A DNA stretch of 64,000 bases, taken from NCBI GenBank assembly GCA_964396415.1, contig CAYNFM010000004.1:1-64000 (forward strand), given 5' to 3'. This DNA comes from UBA1306 sp964396415. Its GTDB lineage: Bacteria > Spirochaetota > Spirochaetia > Treponematales > Rectinemataceae. This document shows positions 41,591-50,161 of the stretch, one piece after another. The notes under the pieces are model-generated. The model worked only from the letters and a program-made list of their open reading frames with translations. It was not told the DNA's origin and did no database searches. Made by a program: the position numbers and the translations under genes. How positions within the stretch are numbered: the first letter of the stretch is position 1; the number at the start of each line of letters is the position of its first letter.

Positions 41591-42868
41591 ATGATGTGGC
41601 AGCGAGGAAGCGAACTGAAGACGCCCCCGTTCTTCCGGAAAATGGCCCTGGTCAAGGCCTGTCACCTGTCGGTCCTGGCCCTCACCTACGGCCTCGCGCT
41701 GCTTCTCTTCCCGACCATCTCCCAGGGACTGAGCACGCGTCCCTATTTCGACGAAACCTATCTCGGCTGCATCGCGGCCTCGATTGCCCTGAGCGCTATC
41801 GCCTTGGCCTGCGGGCCCGGGATGCGACTCTACGTGGTCTTCCTCCTCCGTTGCTACCTCCTCGTCGTCCTCGGATACAGCATCGGGGGAGCGCTCTCGG
41901 CCAAGCTGGTCCTCGGCATAGGCCTTATGGTCGAGATCGGCTTCCTCGTAGACGTGCCCTACAATTTCGTGCTCGCCGGAGTCGCCCTCGTCGTCCTCGT
42001 GCTGGTCCAGGTTTTCCCCGTCTTCTTCGGCCAAGGCCTCGCCGACTCGGTTCCCCGCGCCGGCTTCGATCAGCTCTCGGTGTTCTGCTTCGTCCTCGGC
42101 GGATTCGCCCTGGCGACCATATGGATCGAACGGCTGGCCGCCCGCAGGAAGGAGCTCGGCGAGATCATCCGCATCCAGGAAAGCAACCTGGACACTCTCA
42201 CCGAGCTCAACCTCAACCTGCAGGGTTACGCCCGGACGGTCGACGAGGAGTCCTCGGAGCGCGAGCGGAACCGGATAAGCCGCGAGATCCACGACATCTC
42301 GGGCTATATTTTCACCAACCTCGTCGCCCTGATGGACGCCGCGGGCAGCATGCGCAGGGACGACCAGGCCGGCCTCACAGATATTCTCATCACCGCGCGC
42401 AAGCAGGCGCAGGAGGGCCTGCGCGAGACGCGGCTCGCCCTGCACAGGCTTCGGGACGAGCAGCCGGGCACGGCGGACAGCACGCGGGCCGTCTTCAAGA
42501 TCGTGTCCATCTTCCGCAAGATCACGGGCATCGAAGTCGAGCTGAACCTCGCCAACCTGCCGCACTTCCTTCCCCGAGACATCAACCTCGCCCTCTATCG
42601 CACCGTCCAGGAGGCGCTGACCAACGCCGTGCGCCACGGGAAGGCCACTCGCGTACGCGTCAACTTCTGGGCCGAGGCGGAGGAGCTCAGCCTAACGATA
42701 ACGGACAACGGGAAGGGCGCCTTCGAAGTGGTGAAGGGCATCGGCTTGACGGGAATGGAGGAGCGCATCGGGGCCCTGGGCGGCGTGGTCGGCATCGGGC
42801 CCGCCCCCGAGGGGGGCTTCGCGCTCTCGGTCCGCGTGCCCTTGAAAGTTACTCCCGCCGGCGGGTAA
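41591..42868 (+). CDS. Membrane histidine kinase, NarX/DesK (HisKA_3) type
   Basis: A 425-residue kinase. Five to six hydrophobic helices span about residues 25-175 with short loops, so sensing is likely within the membrane. A coiled segment follows (EIIRIQESNLDTLTELNLNL), then the HisKA_3 box RNRISREIHDISGYIF (H234) and a HATPase domain with EALTNAVRHGKA, ITDNGKGAF and GIGLTGMEERIGALGG. The start at 41591 has an AGGAG site 7 nt away. It lies 12 nt before its response regulator and upstream of a sugar ABC operon that the pair may control (inference). Confidence 0.91.
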   Translation: MMWQRGSELKTPPFFRKMALVKACHLSVLALTYGLALLLFPTISQGLSTRPYFDETYLGCIAASIALSAIALACGPGMRLYVVFLLRCYLLVVLGYSIGGALSAKLVLGIGLMVEIGFLVDVPYNFVLAGVALVVLVLVQVFPVFFGQGLADSVPRAGFDQLSVFCFVLGGFALATIWIERLAARRKELGEIIRIQESNLDTLTELNLNLQGYARTVDEESSERERNRISREIHDISGYIFTNLVALMDAAGSMRRDDQAGLTDILITARKQAQEGLRETRLALHRLRDEQPGTADSTRAVFKIVSIFRKITGIEVELNLANLPHFLPRDINLALYRTVQEALTNAVRHGKATRVRVNFWAEAEELSLTITDNGKGAFEVVKGIGLTGMEERIGALGGVVGIGPAPEGGFALSVRVPLKVTPAGG

Positions 42869-42880
42869 GCTCGAGGCCCC

Positions 42881-43549
42881 ATGGAGAAGATCCGCGTGCT
42901 CATCGCCGACGACCAGAGCCTTTTCCTCGAGAGCCTGTCGACCTTCCTCCAGAACTACGCCGAGGACATCGAGGTGGTGGGTCTCGCGAAGAACGGGAGC
43001 GAGGCTCTCGAGCAGGCGGCCCGGCTCCGTCCCGATATCGTCCTCATGGACGTGCACATGCCAGTGATGGACGGGGTCGAGGCCACCGGCAGGCTCATCG
43101 AGTCCCAGCCGGGGGTGAAGATCATCATCCTCTCCACCTACGACGAGGACGAATACGTGCGCAACGCGCTGAGGCTCGGAGCGGCCGGCTACCTGCTGAA
43201 GGATATCTCCCCGACCGAGCTGATCGCCTCGATCCGGGCTCTCAAGAGCGGGGCCGTGCAGATCTCGCCCCAAATCGTCGCGAAGCTCATGCAGAGCCTC
43301 CTCGCGGAGGAACCCTCGCCGGTCCGCGAGATAGCCGAGAGGCTGGAATGGTTCGGGAGCCTGACGCGCAGGGAGCGGGAGATATTCACCCTCATCGCCA
43401 CCGGCTACGACAACGCGCAGATCTCCGCTCAACTGCGCATCGCCGAGCACACCGTCCGCAATCACGTCAGCATGATCTATTCCAAGCTCGACGTTCAGGA
43501 CCGCTTCCAGATCATCCAGCTCGCGAACAAGATCCGATATCACGAATAG
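42881..43549 (+). CDS. NarL-family response regulator
   Basis: A 222-residue regulator paired with the preceding kinase. The receiver has IADDQSLF, phospho-acceptor D57 in VLMDVHMPVMDG, and lysine in GYLLKDISP. The C-terminal LuxR-type HTH reads LTRREREIFTLIATGYDNAQ, then ISAQLRIAEHTVRNHVSMIY and SKLDVQDR. The sugar-binding protein gene begins 133 nt downstream. Confidence 0.93.
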   Translation: MEKIRVLIADDQSLFLESLSTFLQNYAEDIEVVGLAKNGSEALEQAARLRPDIVLMDVHMPVMDGVEATGRLIESQPGVKIIILSTYDEDEYVRNALRLGAAGYLLKDISPTELIASIRALKSGAVQISPQIVAKLMQSLLAEEPSPVREIAERLEWFGSLTRREREIFTLIATGYDNAQISAQLRIAEHTVRNHVSMIYSKLDVQDRFQIIQLANKIRYHE

Positions 43550-43682
43550 GAATTCCGGGACAAATGTACCGCTAAAATCCGATCTATGCGTGATTCTTGT
43601 CTCTTGCGGGCTCGGCGAACAGGCGCGACACTTGAGCCATGCCCTACCAAGCGGCGATCAATCTCTCCTCAGGAGGACTATG

Positions 43683-44969
43683 ATGAAGAAAGGCCTGGTA
43701 TTCGCGCTCGCGCTTATCCTGGTCACCACGCTCGTTCCCTGCCTGTCGGCGGCGGACGCGAAGACTCTCACGGTATGGTGCTGGGATCCGAATTTCAACG
43801 GTAGTTCGATGAAGGCGGCGGCCGCCGTCTACAATAAGGCCCACCCCGACGTCACGATCAATGTCGTCGACATCCCCGAGAACATCGAAGGAAAGATCGA
43901 GGCGGGACTGCAGGCCAACGGCGCCGGTCTCCCCGACATCACCCTCTACCAGGATTTCAGGATCGAGCAGCTGATCCAGAACTACCCGACCGCCCTGGTC
44001 GATCTCAAGGCCGCCGGCCTCGATTATTCCAAGTTCGCCCAATACAAGCTCGGTCCGATGAGCGCGGGCGGCAAGATCTTCGGCGTTCCATTCGATACCG
44101 GCTCCACCGGCTTCTTCCTGCGCACCGACATCCTCAAGGCCGCGGGCGTCGATCCCGACCGCTATATGAAGAGCCCGAAGTGGTCCGACATCGTCAAGCT
44201 CGGCGAGACGGTCAAAGCCAAGACGGGCAAGGCCCTGATCGCCTACGATACCACGAGCTTCGATTTCCTCCGCATCATGGTCCAATCCGCCGGGGCCCAG
44301 TTCTTCAAGCCCGACGGATCCCTCAACCTCCGGACGCCGGCGATGGAGAAGTCCCTGGCCATCCTCAAAGACCTCAACGACAAGGGCATCCTTTATCAGG
44401 CCGAGGGCTGGAACAATTGGGTCTCCGCCCTCAATAACGGCGACACCGCCGGATTCATGAACGCCCTTTGGATGATCGGGACCCTCAAGTCCAAGCCCGA
44501 GAACGCCGGCAAGTGGATGGTCATCCCCACTCCCCTCCTCGAGGGAGTCCCCGGCGCGCAGAACGCCTCCAACAACGGCGGCTCGAGCTGGTACATCTTC
44601 TCCTCGAGCCCCAACAAGGCCTTGGCCATCGACTTCCTGAAGTCGACCTGGGCGAGCCCGGCTCCCGATGCCCTCGAGTTCTACAACACGATCCTCAAGA
44701 ATTCCGGCGCCATGGGCACCTATCTGCCCAGCCAGAAGGGCTCCAATTACACCGCCAAGGACGAGTTCTTCTATAAGAGCCAGCCGGTGTACAAGGACTT
44801 CGCCGCCTGGATGGCCAAGGTTCCCGTCCTGATGTATACGCCGAACTACAATACGATGCGGGCGGCCGTAGCCAACGCCACCCTAGCCCTTTTCCAGGGC
44901 AAGGTGAAGAGCGTGGACGACGCCATCGCGGCCGCCGAGGCGGAGTACAAGCAGACCGTCGGTCAATAA
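43683..44969 (+). CDS. CUT1 sugar ABC transporter substrate-binding protein
   Basis: Periplasmic solute-binding protein family 1, 428 residues, with signal peptide (MKKGLVFALALILVTTLVPCLSAADA). The cysteine near the end of the hydrophobic core (VPCLS) is not a good lipobox, so a soluble protein is more likely. Fold marks are LTVWCWDPNFNGSSMKAAA, LPDITLYQDF, KIFGVPFDTGSTGFFLRTDI and GFMNALWMIGT. The second of two adjacent ATGs (43683) is 6 nt from AGGAGG. It leads an operon with two permeases and a beta-galactosidase, so a galactoside-containing oligosaccharide is a plausible ligand. Confidence 0.92.
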   Translation: MKKGLVFALALILVTTLVPCLSAADAKTLTVWCWDPNFNGSSMKAAAAVYNKAHPDVTINVVDIPENIEGKIEAGLQANGAGLPDITLYQDFRIEQLIQNYPTALVDLKAAGLDYSKFAQYKLGPMSAGGKIFGVPFDTGSTGFFLRTDILKAAGVDPDRYMKSPKWSDIVKLGETVKAKTGKALIAYDTTSFDFLRIMVQSAGAQFFKPDGSLNLRTPAMEKSLAILKDLNDKGILYQAEGWNNWVSALNNGDTAGFMNALWMIGTLKSKPENAGKWMVIPTPLLEGVPGAQNASNNGGSSWYIFSSSPNKALAIDFLKSTWASPAPDALEFYNTILKNSGAMGTYLPSQKGSNYTAKDEFFYKSQPVYKDFAAWMAKVPVLMYTPNYNTMRAAVANATLALFQGKVKSVDDAIAAAEAEYKQTVGQ

Positions 44970-44983
44970 AATCGAGATCGCGC

Positions 44984-45013
44984 GGGGCCCCCGCTCGCGA
45001 GGGCGGGGGCCCT
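44984..45013 (+). terminator. Intercistronic hairpin after the binding-protein gene
   Basis: An 11-bp GC-only stem (44984-44994 with 45003-45013, one G-U pair) with loop TCGCGAGG and no U-run. It probably stabilises the 3' end of the binding-protein message rather than terminating it. Confidence 0.55.
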
Positions 45014-45047
45014 CCCGCGAGCGGGATCCGCTAGAGAGGAGCGTCGC

Positions 45048-45938
45048 GTGAACAAACGAGGATCCTATTATCGATACCTGAATCGCTTCGGGTGGTTCTG
45101 CGTCGCGCCCGCGATGGTCCTGTACGGTCTTTTCATGGCCTACCCGATTCTTTCTTCGCTCTATTACGTAACGCGCAAGTGGAAGGGCATGACCAATACC
45201 TTCATCGGCCTCGGCAATTTTACCCGAATGGTCCAGGACAAGATATTCCAGCTCTCCCTAGCGCATAACTTCGTATTCATGTTCATTCAAATCCCCGTGA
45301 TGATCTTCTTCGCCCTCATCCTCGCGGTCATCCTCAACCAAGGCATAAAGCGCCTCAGGGGCGCGTTCAGGGTCATCTTCTTCCTGCCCTGCGTCACTTC
45401 GCTCGTCGCCTATTCGGTCCTCTTCCGCATCCTCCTCCAATCGAACGGCCTGCTCAACAACATCATGATCAATGCCCATCTCATAGCGGATCCTATCGGA
45501 TGGCTCAACGATCCCTTCTGGGCGAAGGTGACGATCATTCTCGCCCTCACGTGGCGTTGGACCGGCTACAACATGGTGTTCTTCCTCGTCGGACTGCAGA
45601 GCATCGATACCGAGATTTACGAGGCGGCCGAGGTCGACGGCGCCAGCAAGGCCCGGCAATTCTTCAGGATCACCCTGCCTCTTCTCCTTCCGGTCATCCT
45701 GTTCTCGGCCGTCACCTCGACCAACGGCACGATGCAGCTCTTCGACGAGCCCAATATCCTCACGAATCAGGGAGGCCCCGCCAACGGGACGTTGACCGCG
45801 GCCCTTTATATCTACCGTCAGGCCTTCGTATTCAATTCGGACTTCGGTTACGCGACCGCGCTGTCCTATATCATCGTGCTCATCTCGGGTGTATTCGCCT
45901 TCGTCCAGATGCGGCTCCTCGGCGGGAGGGACAAATGA
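45048..45938 (+). CDS. CUT1 sugar ABC permease, MalF type
   Basis: A 296-residue inner-membrane protein with six helices. The EAA loop that docks the ATPase reads EVDGASKARQFFRITLPLLL, and the early NFTRMVQDKIFQLSLAHNF segment is typical. The ATG at 45048 follows the GAGAGGAG region of the intergenic stretch. It overlaps the second permease (ATGA). No MalK/MsmX ATPase gene is in the operon, so a shared ATPase must be encoded elsewhere. Confidence 0.93.
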   Translation: MNKRGSYYRYLNRFGWFCVAPAMVLYGLFMAYPILSSLYYVTRKWKGMTNTFIGLGNFTRMVQDKIFQLSLAHNFVFMFIQIPVMIFFALILAVILNQGIKRLRGAFRVIFFLPCVTSLVAYSVLFRILLQSNGLLNNIMINAHLIADPIGWLNDPFWAKVTIILALTWRWTGYNMVFFLVGLQSIDTEIYEAAEVDGASKARQFFRITLPLLLPVILFSAVTSTNGTMQLFDEPNILTNQGGPANGTLTAALYIYRQAFVFNSDFGYATALSYIIVLISGVFAFVQMRLLGGRDK

Positions 45939-46756
45939 GCGTCGTAAGGAAATGGTCGATCTCTCGCCTCCTCATCTGGCTGGTCTTGATCGCGGGCGGA
46001 ATCGTCAGCCTCTTTCCCTTCTTCTGGATGGTGATCGGGACGACGCTCAACCCCAACGACGTAGTCCAGGGCATCATCGTACCGGGGAAGGAGCTGAAGC
46101 TGAATTGGGCGAAGGCGATAAAGAACTACGACCTCTTCCTCTTCTTCGTCAATTCGCTCAAGATAGCCCTGCTGACCGTCGTCTTCGGCGTCATAGTCAA
46201 CGCTTTGGCCGCCTTCGGCTTCGAGAAGTACAAGTCGAAGGGCCGCGATAAGATATTCGGCCTCCTTCTCCTCACGCTGATCATCCCTCAGATCGCAGTG
46301 GTCATTCCCATGTTCAAGCTGTTCTCGTTCTTCCATATGCTCAATACTCATTCGGCCATCATCCTGCCGTCCGTAATGTCGGTCTTCATCATTTTCTTCC
46401 TCAGGCAGAACTTCAAGATGTTCCCGACCGAGATCATGGAGGCGGCCAGGGTGGACGGTACGAGCGAGCTTGGAATCTTCACCCGGATCGTCGCGCCGTC
46501 CATGAAAGCCAGCTTCGCGTCGGCCTCGATCTACATGTTCATAGCCCAGTGGAACGCGTACCTCTGGCCGCTCATGACGATCCTCACGGATACCAAGAAG
46601 ACCCTGCCGATAGCGATGTCCTCGATGATGAACGCCTACACGATCGAGTACGGCGCCCTCATGATCATCGTATGCATCTCGATATTGCCCGTGCTCCTAC
46701 TCTTCCTTACCATGCAGAAGCAGTTCGTGGCGGGCCTCCTCGGATCGGTAAAGTAG
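45935..46756 (+). CDS. CUT1 sugar ABC permease, MalG type
   Basis: A 273-residue partner permease. Helix 1 is RLLIWLVLIAGGIVSLFPFF; the family segment LNWAKAIKNYDLFLFFVNSL follows, and the EAA loop is EAARVDGTSELGIFTRIVAP. The start at 45935 overlaps the MalF-type stop. The beta-galactosidase start lies 5 nt after its stop, which implies coupled translation of transporter and hydrolase. Confidence 0.93.
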   Translation: MSVVRKWSISRLLIWLVLIAGGIVSLFPFFWMVIGTTLNPNDVVQGIIVPGKELKLNWAKAIKNYDLFLFFVNSLKIALLTVVFGVIVNALAAFGFEKYKSKGRDKIFGLLLLTLIIPQIAVVIPMFKLFSFFHMLNTHSAIILPSVMSVFIIFFLRQNFKMFPTEIMEAARVDGTSELGIFTRIVAPSMKASFASASIYMFIAQWNAYLWPLMTILTDTKKTLPIAMSSMMNAYTIEYGALMIIVCISILPVLLLFLTMQKQFVAGLLGSVK

Positions 46757-46761
46757 CTTCG

Positions 46762-49700
46762 ATGCCGCGATCGCTCGTCGATCTCTTTCACGGCTCCGCA
46801 GCCTGGGAAAGCCCGGAGCGGAGCGGCGAGGGGCGGCTTCGGATGCGAAGCCCCCTCCTTCCCTACCCGAGCGCCGAGGCCGCCAGGGCCGCTTCGGCGG
46901 CCGGGGCCCTTCGCCGCGATTCCGCGGCAGGCGGCGGGGGCGACACGCCCTGGCGGCTCCGCCTCGACGGGACTTGGCGCTTCGCCCTGGCCGAGAATCC
47001 GGCCTCCGTCCCTCGCGGCATGACCTTCGCGCGCGACGGTCACGTCGCCCACGGAGGGTCGGCCGGCCCCTGCTTCGCCGATGAGGACTTCGACGACTCC
47101 GGCTGGGGCAGCATCCGCGTCCCCGGCACCTGGACCCTCCAGGGCTACGACAAGCCGCATTACACCAATGTCGTCATGCCCTTCGGTAACGTTCCTCCCT
47201 CGGTTCCTTCCTCTCATAACCCTACCGGACTATACCGCATCCGATTCGATATGCCCGTCGAATGGAAGAATCGGCGGGTAGTCCTCCACGTCGGAGGGGC
47301 GGAGAGCTTCCTCGAGGCCTGGTGCAACGGAACTCGCCTCGGCTTCTCCAAGGATACGCGGCTCCCCTCCGAATTCGACCTCACTCCCTTCGTATCGGAA
47401 GGCTCCAACCTCCTCGCCTTCATGGTGGCGCGCTATTCCGACGCGAGCTTCGTCGAGGATCAGGATCAATGGTGGTATGGCGGCATCTACCGTAGCATCT
47501 ATCTGTATTCGACCGATTTCGCCTATCTCGCCGACGTCGACGCGCGGCCGATACTCTCGGAGGACCTCGTCTCGGGTTCGGTGGAGGTGGCCGTCCAGCT
47601 GGGATTCACTTTCGACCCTTCCGCGGAGGGTATGAAGGGCTACGTCGATTACGCGGGAAGCGGCCTTCCCGAAGGCGCCGACGCGGTTTCCTTTCGGGGC
47701 GACTGGGGAGTCCGAGCTGCCCTCTACGAGCCGGCCTCCGACGTTGCCCTGGCTGTTTCAGAGGCCGGCGTAGGCGCTTCCTATCGCGTCTCGCGATGGG
47801 AGGCGCGGCTTTCCCTGCCGGTCGCGAGGGCAAGGAAATGGAGCCATGAGGATCCGGCCCTCTACACCCTCGTCGTCAGCCTCCGCTCGCCCGACGGGCG
47901 CGAGGTCGAGCATTCCGCCCTTTCGCTCGGCTTCCGCCGCGTCGAGGTCAGGGACCGCTCCCTCCTCGTCAACGGCGAGAGGGTCATCGTCAAGGGCGTC
48001 AATCGCCACGAGCACGACGAGAGGATGGGCAAGACCCTGGACATCGCGGACATGATCCGCGATATTCGGCTCCTGAAGCGTCACAACTTCAATGCCGTGC
48101 GGCTGTCGCACTATCCCAACGACGAGCGATGGTACGATCTCTGCGACGAGTACGGCCTCTACCTCGTCGACGAGGCGAACATCGAGAGCCACGCCTACTA
48201 CGACCAGATTTGCCGCGATTCCCGCTGGGCCTCGGCCTTCCTCGAGCGCGGGATGCGGATGGTGCTGCGCGACAAGAACCACCCCTCCGTGATCGTCTGG
48301 TCCCTGGGCAACGAGTCCGGTTACGGCCCAAACCACGATGCCCTCGCGGGCTGGATCAGATCCTTCGATCCTTCGAGGCCCCTGCACTACGAAGGCGCGA
48401 TGAGGCCTCCTCGGGGCCAGGGAAGGCATACGCTCGAGTCCGTGAAGGGCGGGCGAGGCGTCACGGACATCGTCTCCACGATGTATCCTCCCGTCGACCT
48501 CCTCGTTGCCTGGGCCGAGTCGACCGAGGACGATCGCCCCTTCATCATGTGCGAATTCTCGCACGCTATGGGCAATTCAAATGGGAGCCTGTCCGACTAT
48601 TGGGCCGCGATCGAGCGCTACAAGGGCCTGCAGGGCGGCTTCATATGGGATTGGGTCGACCAGGGCATCGAGGCTTTCGACTCCGCGGGTAGGAAATACT
48701 GGAAGTACGGCGGCGATTTCGGCGACTCCCCGAGCGACCTCGACTTCATCTGCAATGGCCTGGTCTTTCCCGATCGCAGCGTCAAGCCCGTCCTCGCCGA
48801 GTGCGCGAAGCTCTTCCAGGATATCTCGGCGAGCTCCGAGCATCCGCTCACGGGCAGGATCGCCGTACGCAGCCGCCTGTATTTCACCCTTCTCGAGGGG
48901 ATCGACCTGCGTTGGTCGATACAAGTCGAGGGGGAATCCCTCCTGTCCGGGACGCTCGCCCTGCCCGGCATCGAGCCAGGCGAGAGCGTCGATCTCGACC
49001 TCGCCTTCCCCTGGACGGACGAGGCGCGCTCCCGCGTCGCGGGCGGCGAAGCCTTTCTGCTCCTCGAGTTCCTCCTGCGCGAGCCGCGCCCCTGGGCGCC
49101 CGTCGGCCATAGGCTCGCCTGGGAGCAAATCCCGCTTGCCTCAGGGACCGGGGCTGGCCATCTCGGGCGGCCGAGCCGCGATGTTTTCGGCGTCGGCTCT
49201 CCCTCGACGGCGGAGCTCCTCGTCGAGGCGGGCGGCTACAAGGCGAGATCGCTGGGAGCGGATGGAGAGCGCGTCTACGAGGCGGTCATCTCCTCTTCGG
49301 GCTTCCTTTCCGCCTTGTCCGGAACGGGAGGGGAGCTCTTCGTCTCGCCCCTCGTGATGAATCTCTGGAGGGCGCCGACCGAGAACGATGGGCTCAAGCT
49401 TTTCATGGAGCTCCGCGGGGTACCCGACTATGCGTGGTACTGCCAGGACAAGGCCATGTACGAGTGGCTCGACGCCGGGCTCGACTCGCTCTCCTTCTCC
49501 CTATCCGAGCTGCGCCGGGAATCCGGCGAGCCTTGCCTCTCGATAATCCACGAGGTCTCTTCCGGGATCGGAAAGAGGGTCGGCCGCTTCGTCCAGGAAT
49601 GGCGCTTCGGAAGACTTGGCCCCGATTGCTCCTTCCTCTTCGATCTCGATCCCGGCCTTCCCGAGCTGCCCAGGATCGGCCTGGCCTGCTGCCTCGCGCC

Positions 49701-50157
49701 GGGGCTGGAACGAGCAAGGTGGTACGGCCGAGGCCCCCACGAGTGCTACTCCGACCGCAAGGCGGGAGCCGCGCTGGGAATCTACGAGTCGAGCGTCGAC
49801 GACCTGCAGGTGCCCTACGTGCTGCCGCAGGAGAACGGCAACCGCACGGAGCTGCGATGGCTCGAGATGGCGGGGGCCGGCGGAGCCTCGGCTCCGGCAC
49901 TGAGGATCGACTCTCACGGGACCTTCGACTTCAGCGCCTCCCACCACGGCGCGAAGCAGCTCTGGGAGGCCCGGCACGGTTGCGACCTGGTTCGGATGCC
50001 GGAGCTATTCCTCTGCATCGACGTCGCGCAGCGGGGCCTCGGGACGGCCAGCTGCGGTCCCGACACCCTCGAGCGCTACCGGCTGCGTCCCGGTCCCTAT
50101 CGCCTCGAACTGTCCCTTATGCCGCGTCGCTCGATGCCGCGGCCCGACAAGAGCTGA
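46762..50157 (+). CDS. lacZ: Beta-galactosidase, GH2 (LacZ family)
   Basis: A large 1131-residue cytoplasmic glycoside hydrolase (E. coli LacZ 1023). Domain order is sugar-binding jelly roll (WRLRLDGTWRFAL, VPGTWTLQGYDKPHYTN), immunoglobulin-like domain, TIM barrel (GVNRHEHDERMGKTLD, LSHYPNDERWYDLCDEYGLY), and the C-terminal Bgal small-chain domain (WRAPTENDGLKLF, LPQENGNRTELRWLEM). The acid/base is E518 in WSLGNESGYG and the nucleophile E598 in MCEFSHAMGNS. No signal peptide, so it acts on imported oligosaccharides. It is 5 nt from the beta-glucuronidase gene. Confidence 0.95.
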   Translation: MPRSLVDLFHGSAAWESPERSGEGRLRMRSPLLPYPSAEAARAASAAGALRRDSAAGGGGDTPWRLRLDGTWRFALAENPASVPRGMTFARDGHVAHGGSAGPCFADEDFDDSGWGSIRVPGTWTLQGYDKPHYTNVVMPFGNVPPSVPSSHNPTGLYRIRFDMPVEWKNRRVVLHVGGAESFLEAWCNGTRLGFSKDTRLPSEFDLTPFVSEGSNLLAFMVARYSDASFVEDQDQWWYGGIYRSIYLYSTDFAYLADVDARPILSEDLVSGSVEVAVQLGFTFDPSAEGMKGYVDYAGSGLPEGADAVSFRGDWGVRAALYEPASDVALAVSEAGVGASYRVSRWEARLSLPVARARKWSHEDPALYTLVVSLRSPDGREVEHSALSLGFRRVEVRDRSLLVNGERVIVKGVNRHEHDERMGKTLDIADMIRDIRLLKRHNFNAVRLSHYPNDERWYDLCDEYGLYLVDEANIESHAYYDQICRDSRWASAFLERGMRMVLRDKNHPSVIVWSLGNESGYGPNHDALAGWIRSFDPSRPLHYEGAMRPPRGQGRHTLESVKGGRGVTDIVSTMYPPVDLLVAWAESTEDDRPFIMCEFSHAMGNSNGSLSDYWAAIERYKGLQGGFIWDWVDQGIEAFDSAGRKYWKYGGDFGDSPSDLDFICNGLVFPDRSVKPVLAECAKLFQDISASSEHPLTGRIAVRSRLYFTLLEGIDLRWSIQVEGESLLSGTLALPGIEPGESVDLDLAFPWTDEARSRVAGGEAFLLLEFLLREPRPWAPVGHRLAWEQIPLASGTGAGHLGRPSRDVFGVGSPSTAELLVEAGGYKARSLGADGERVYEAVISSSGFLSALSGTGGELFVSPLVMNLWRAPTENDGLKLFMELRGVPDYAWYCQDKAMYEWLDAGLDSLSFSLSELRRESGEPCLSIIHEVSSGIGKRVGRFVQEWRFGRLGPDCSFLFDLDPGLPELPRIGLACCLAPGLERARWYGRGPHECYSDRKAGAALGIYESSVDDLQVPYVLPQENGNRTELRWLEMAGAGGASAPALRIDSHGTFDFSASHHGAKQLWEARHGCDLVRMPELFLCIDVAQRGLGTASCGPDTLERYRLRPGPYRLELSLMPRRSMPRPDKS

Positions 50158-50161
50158 GAGA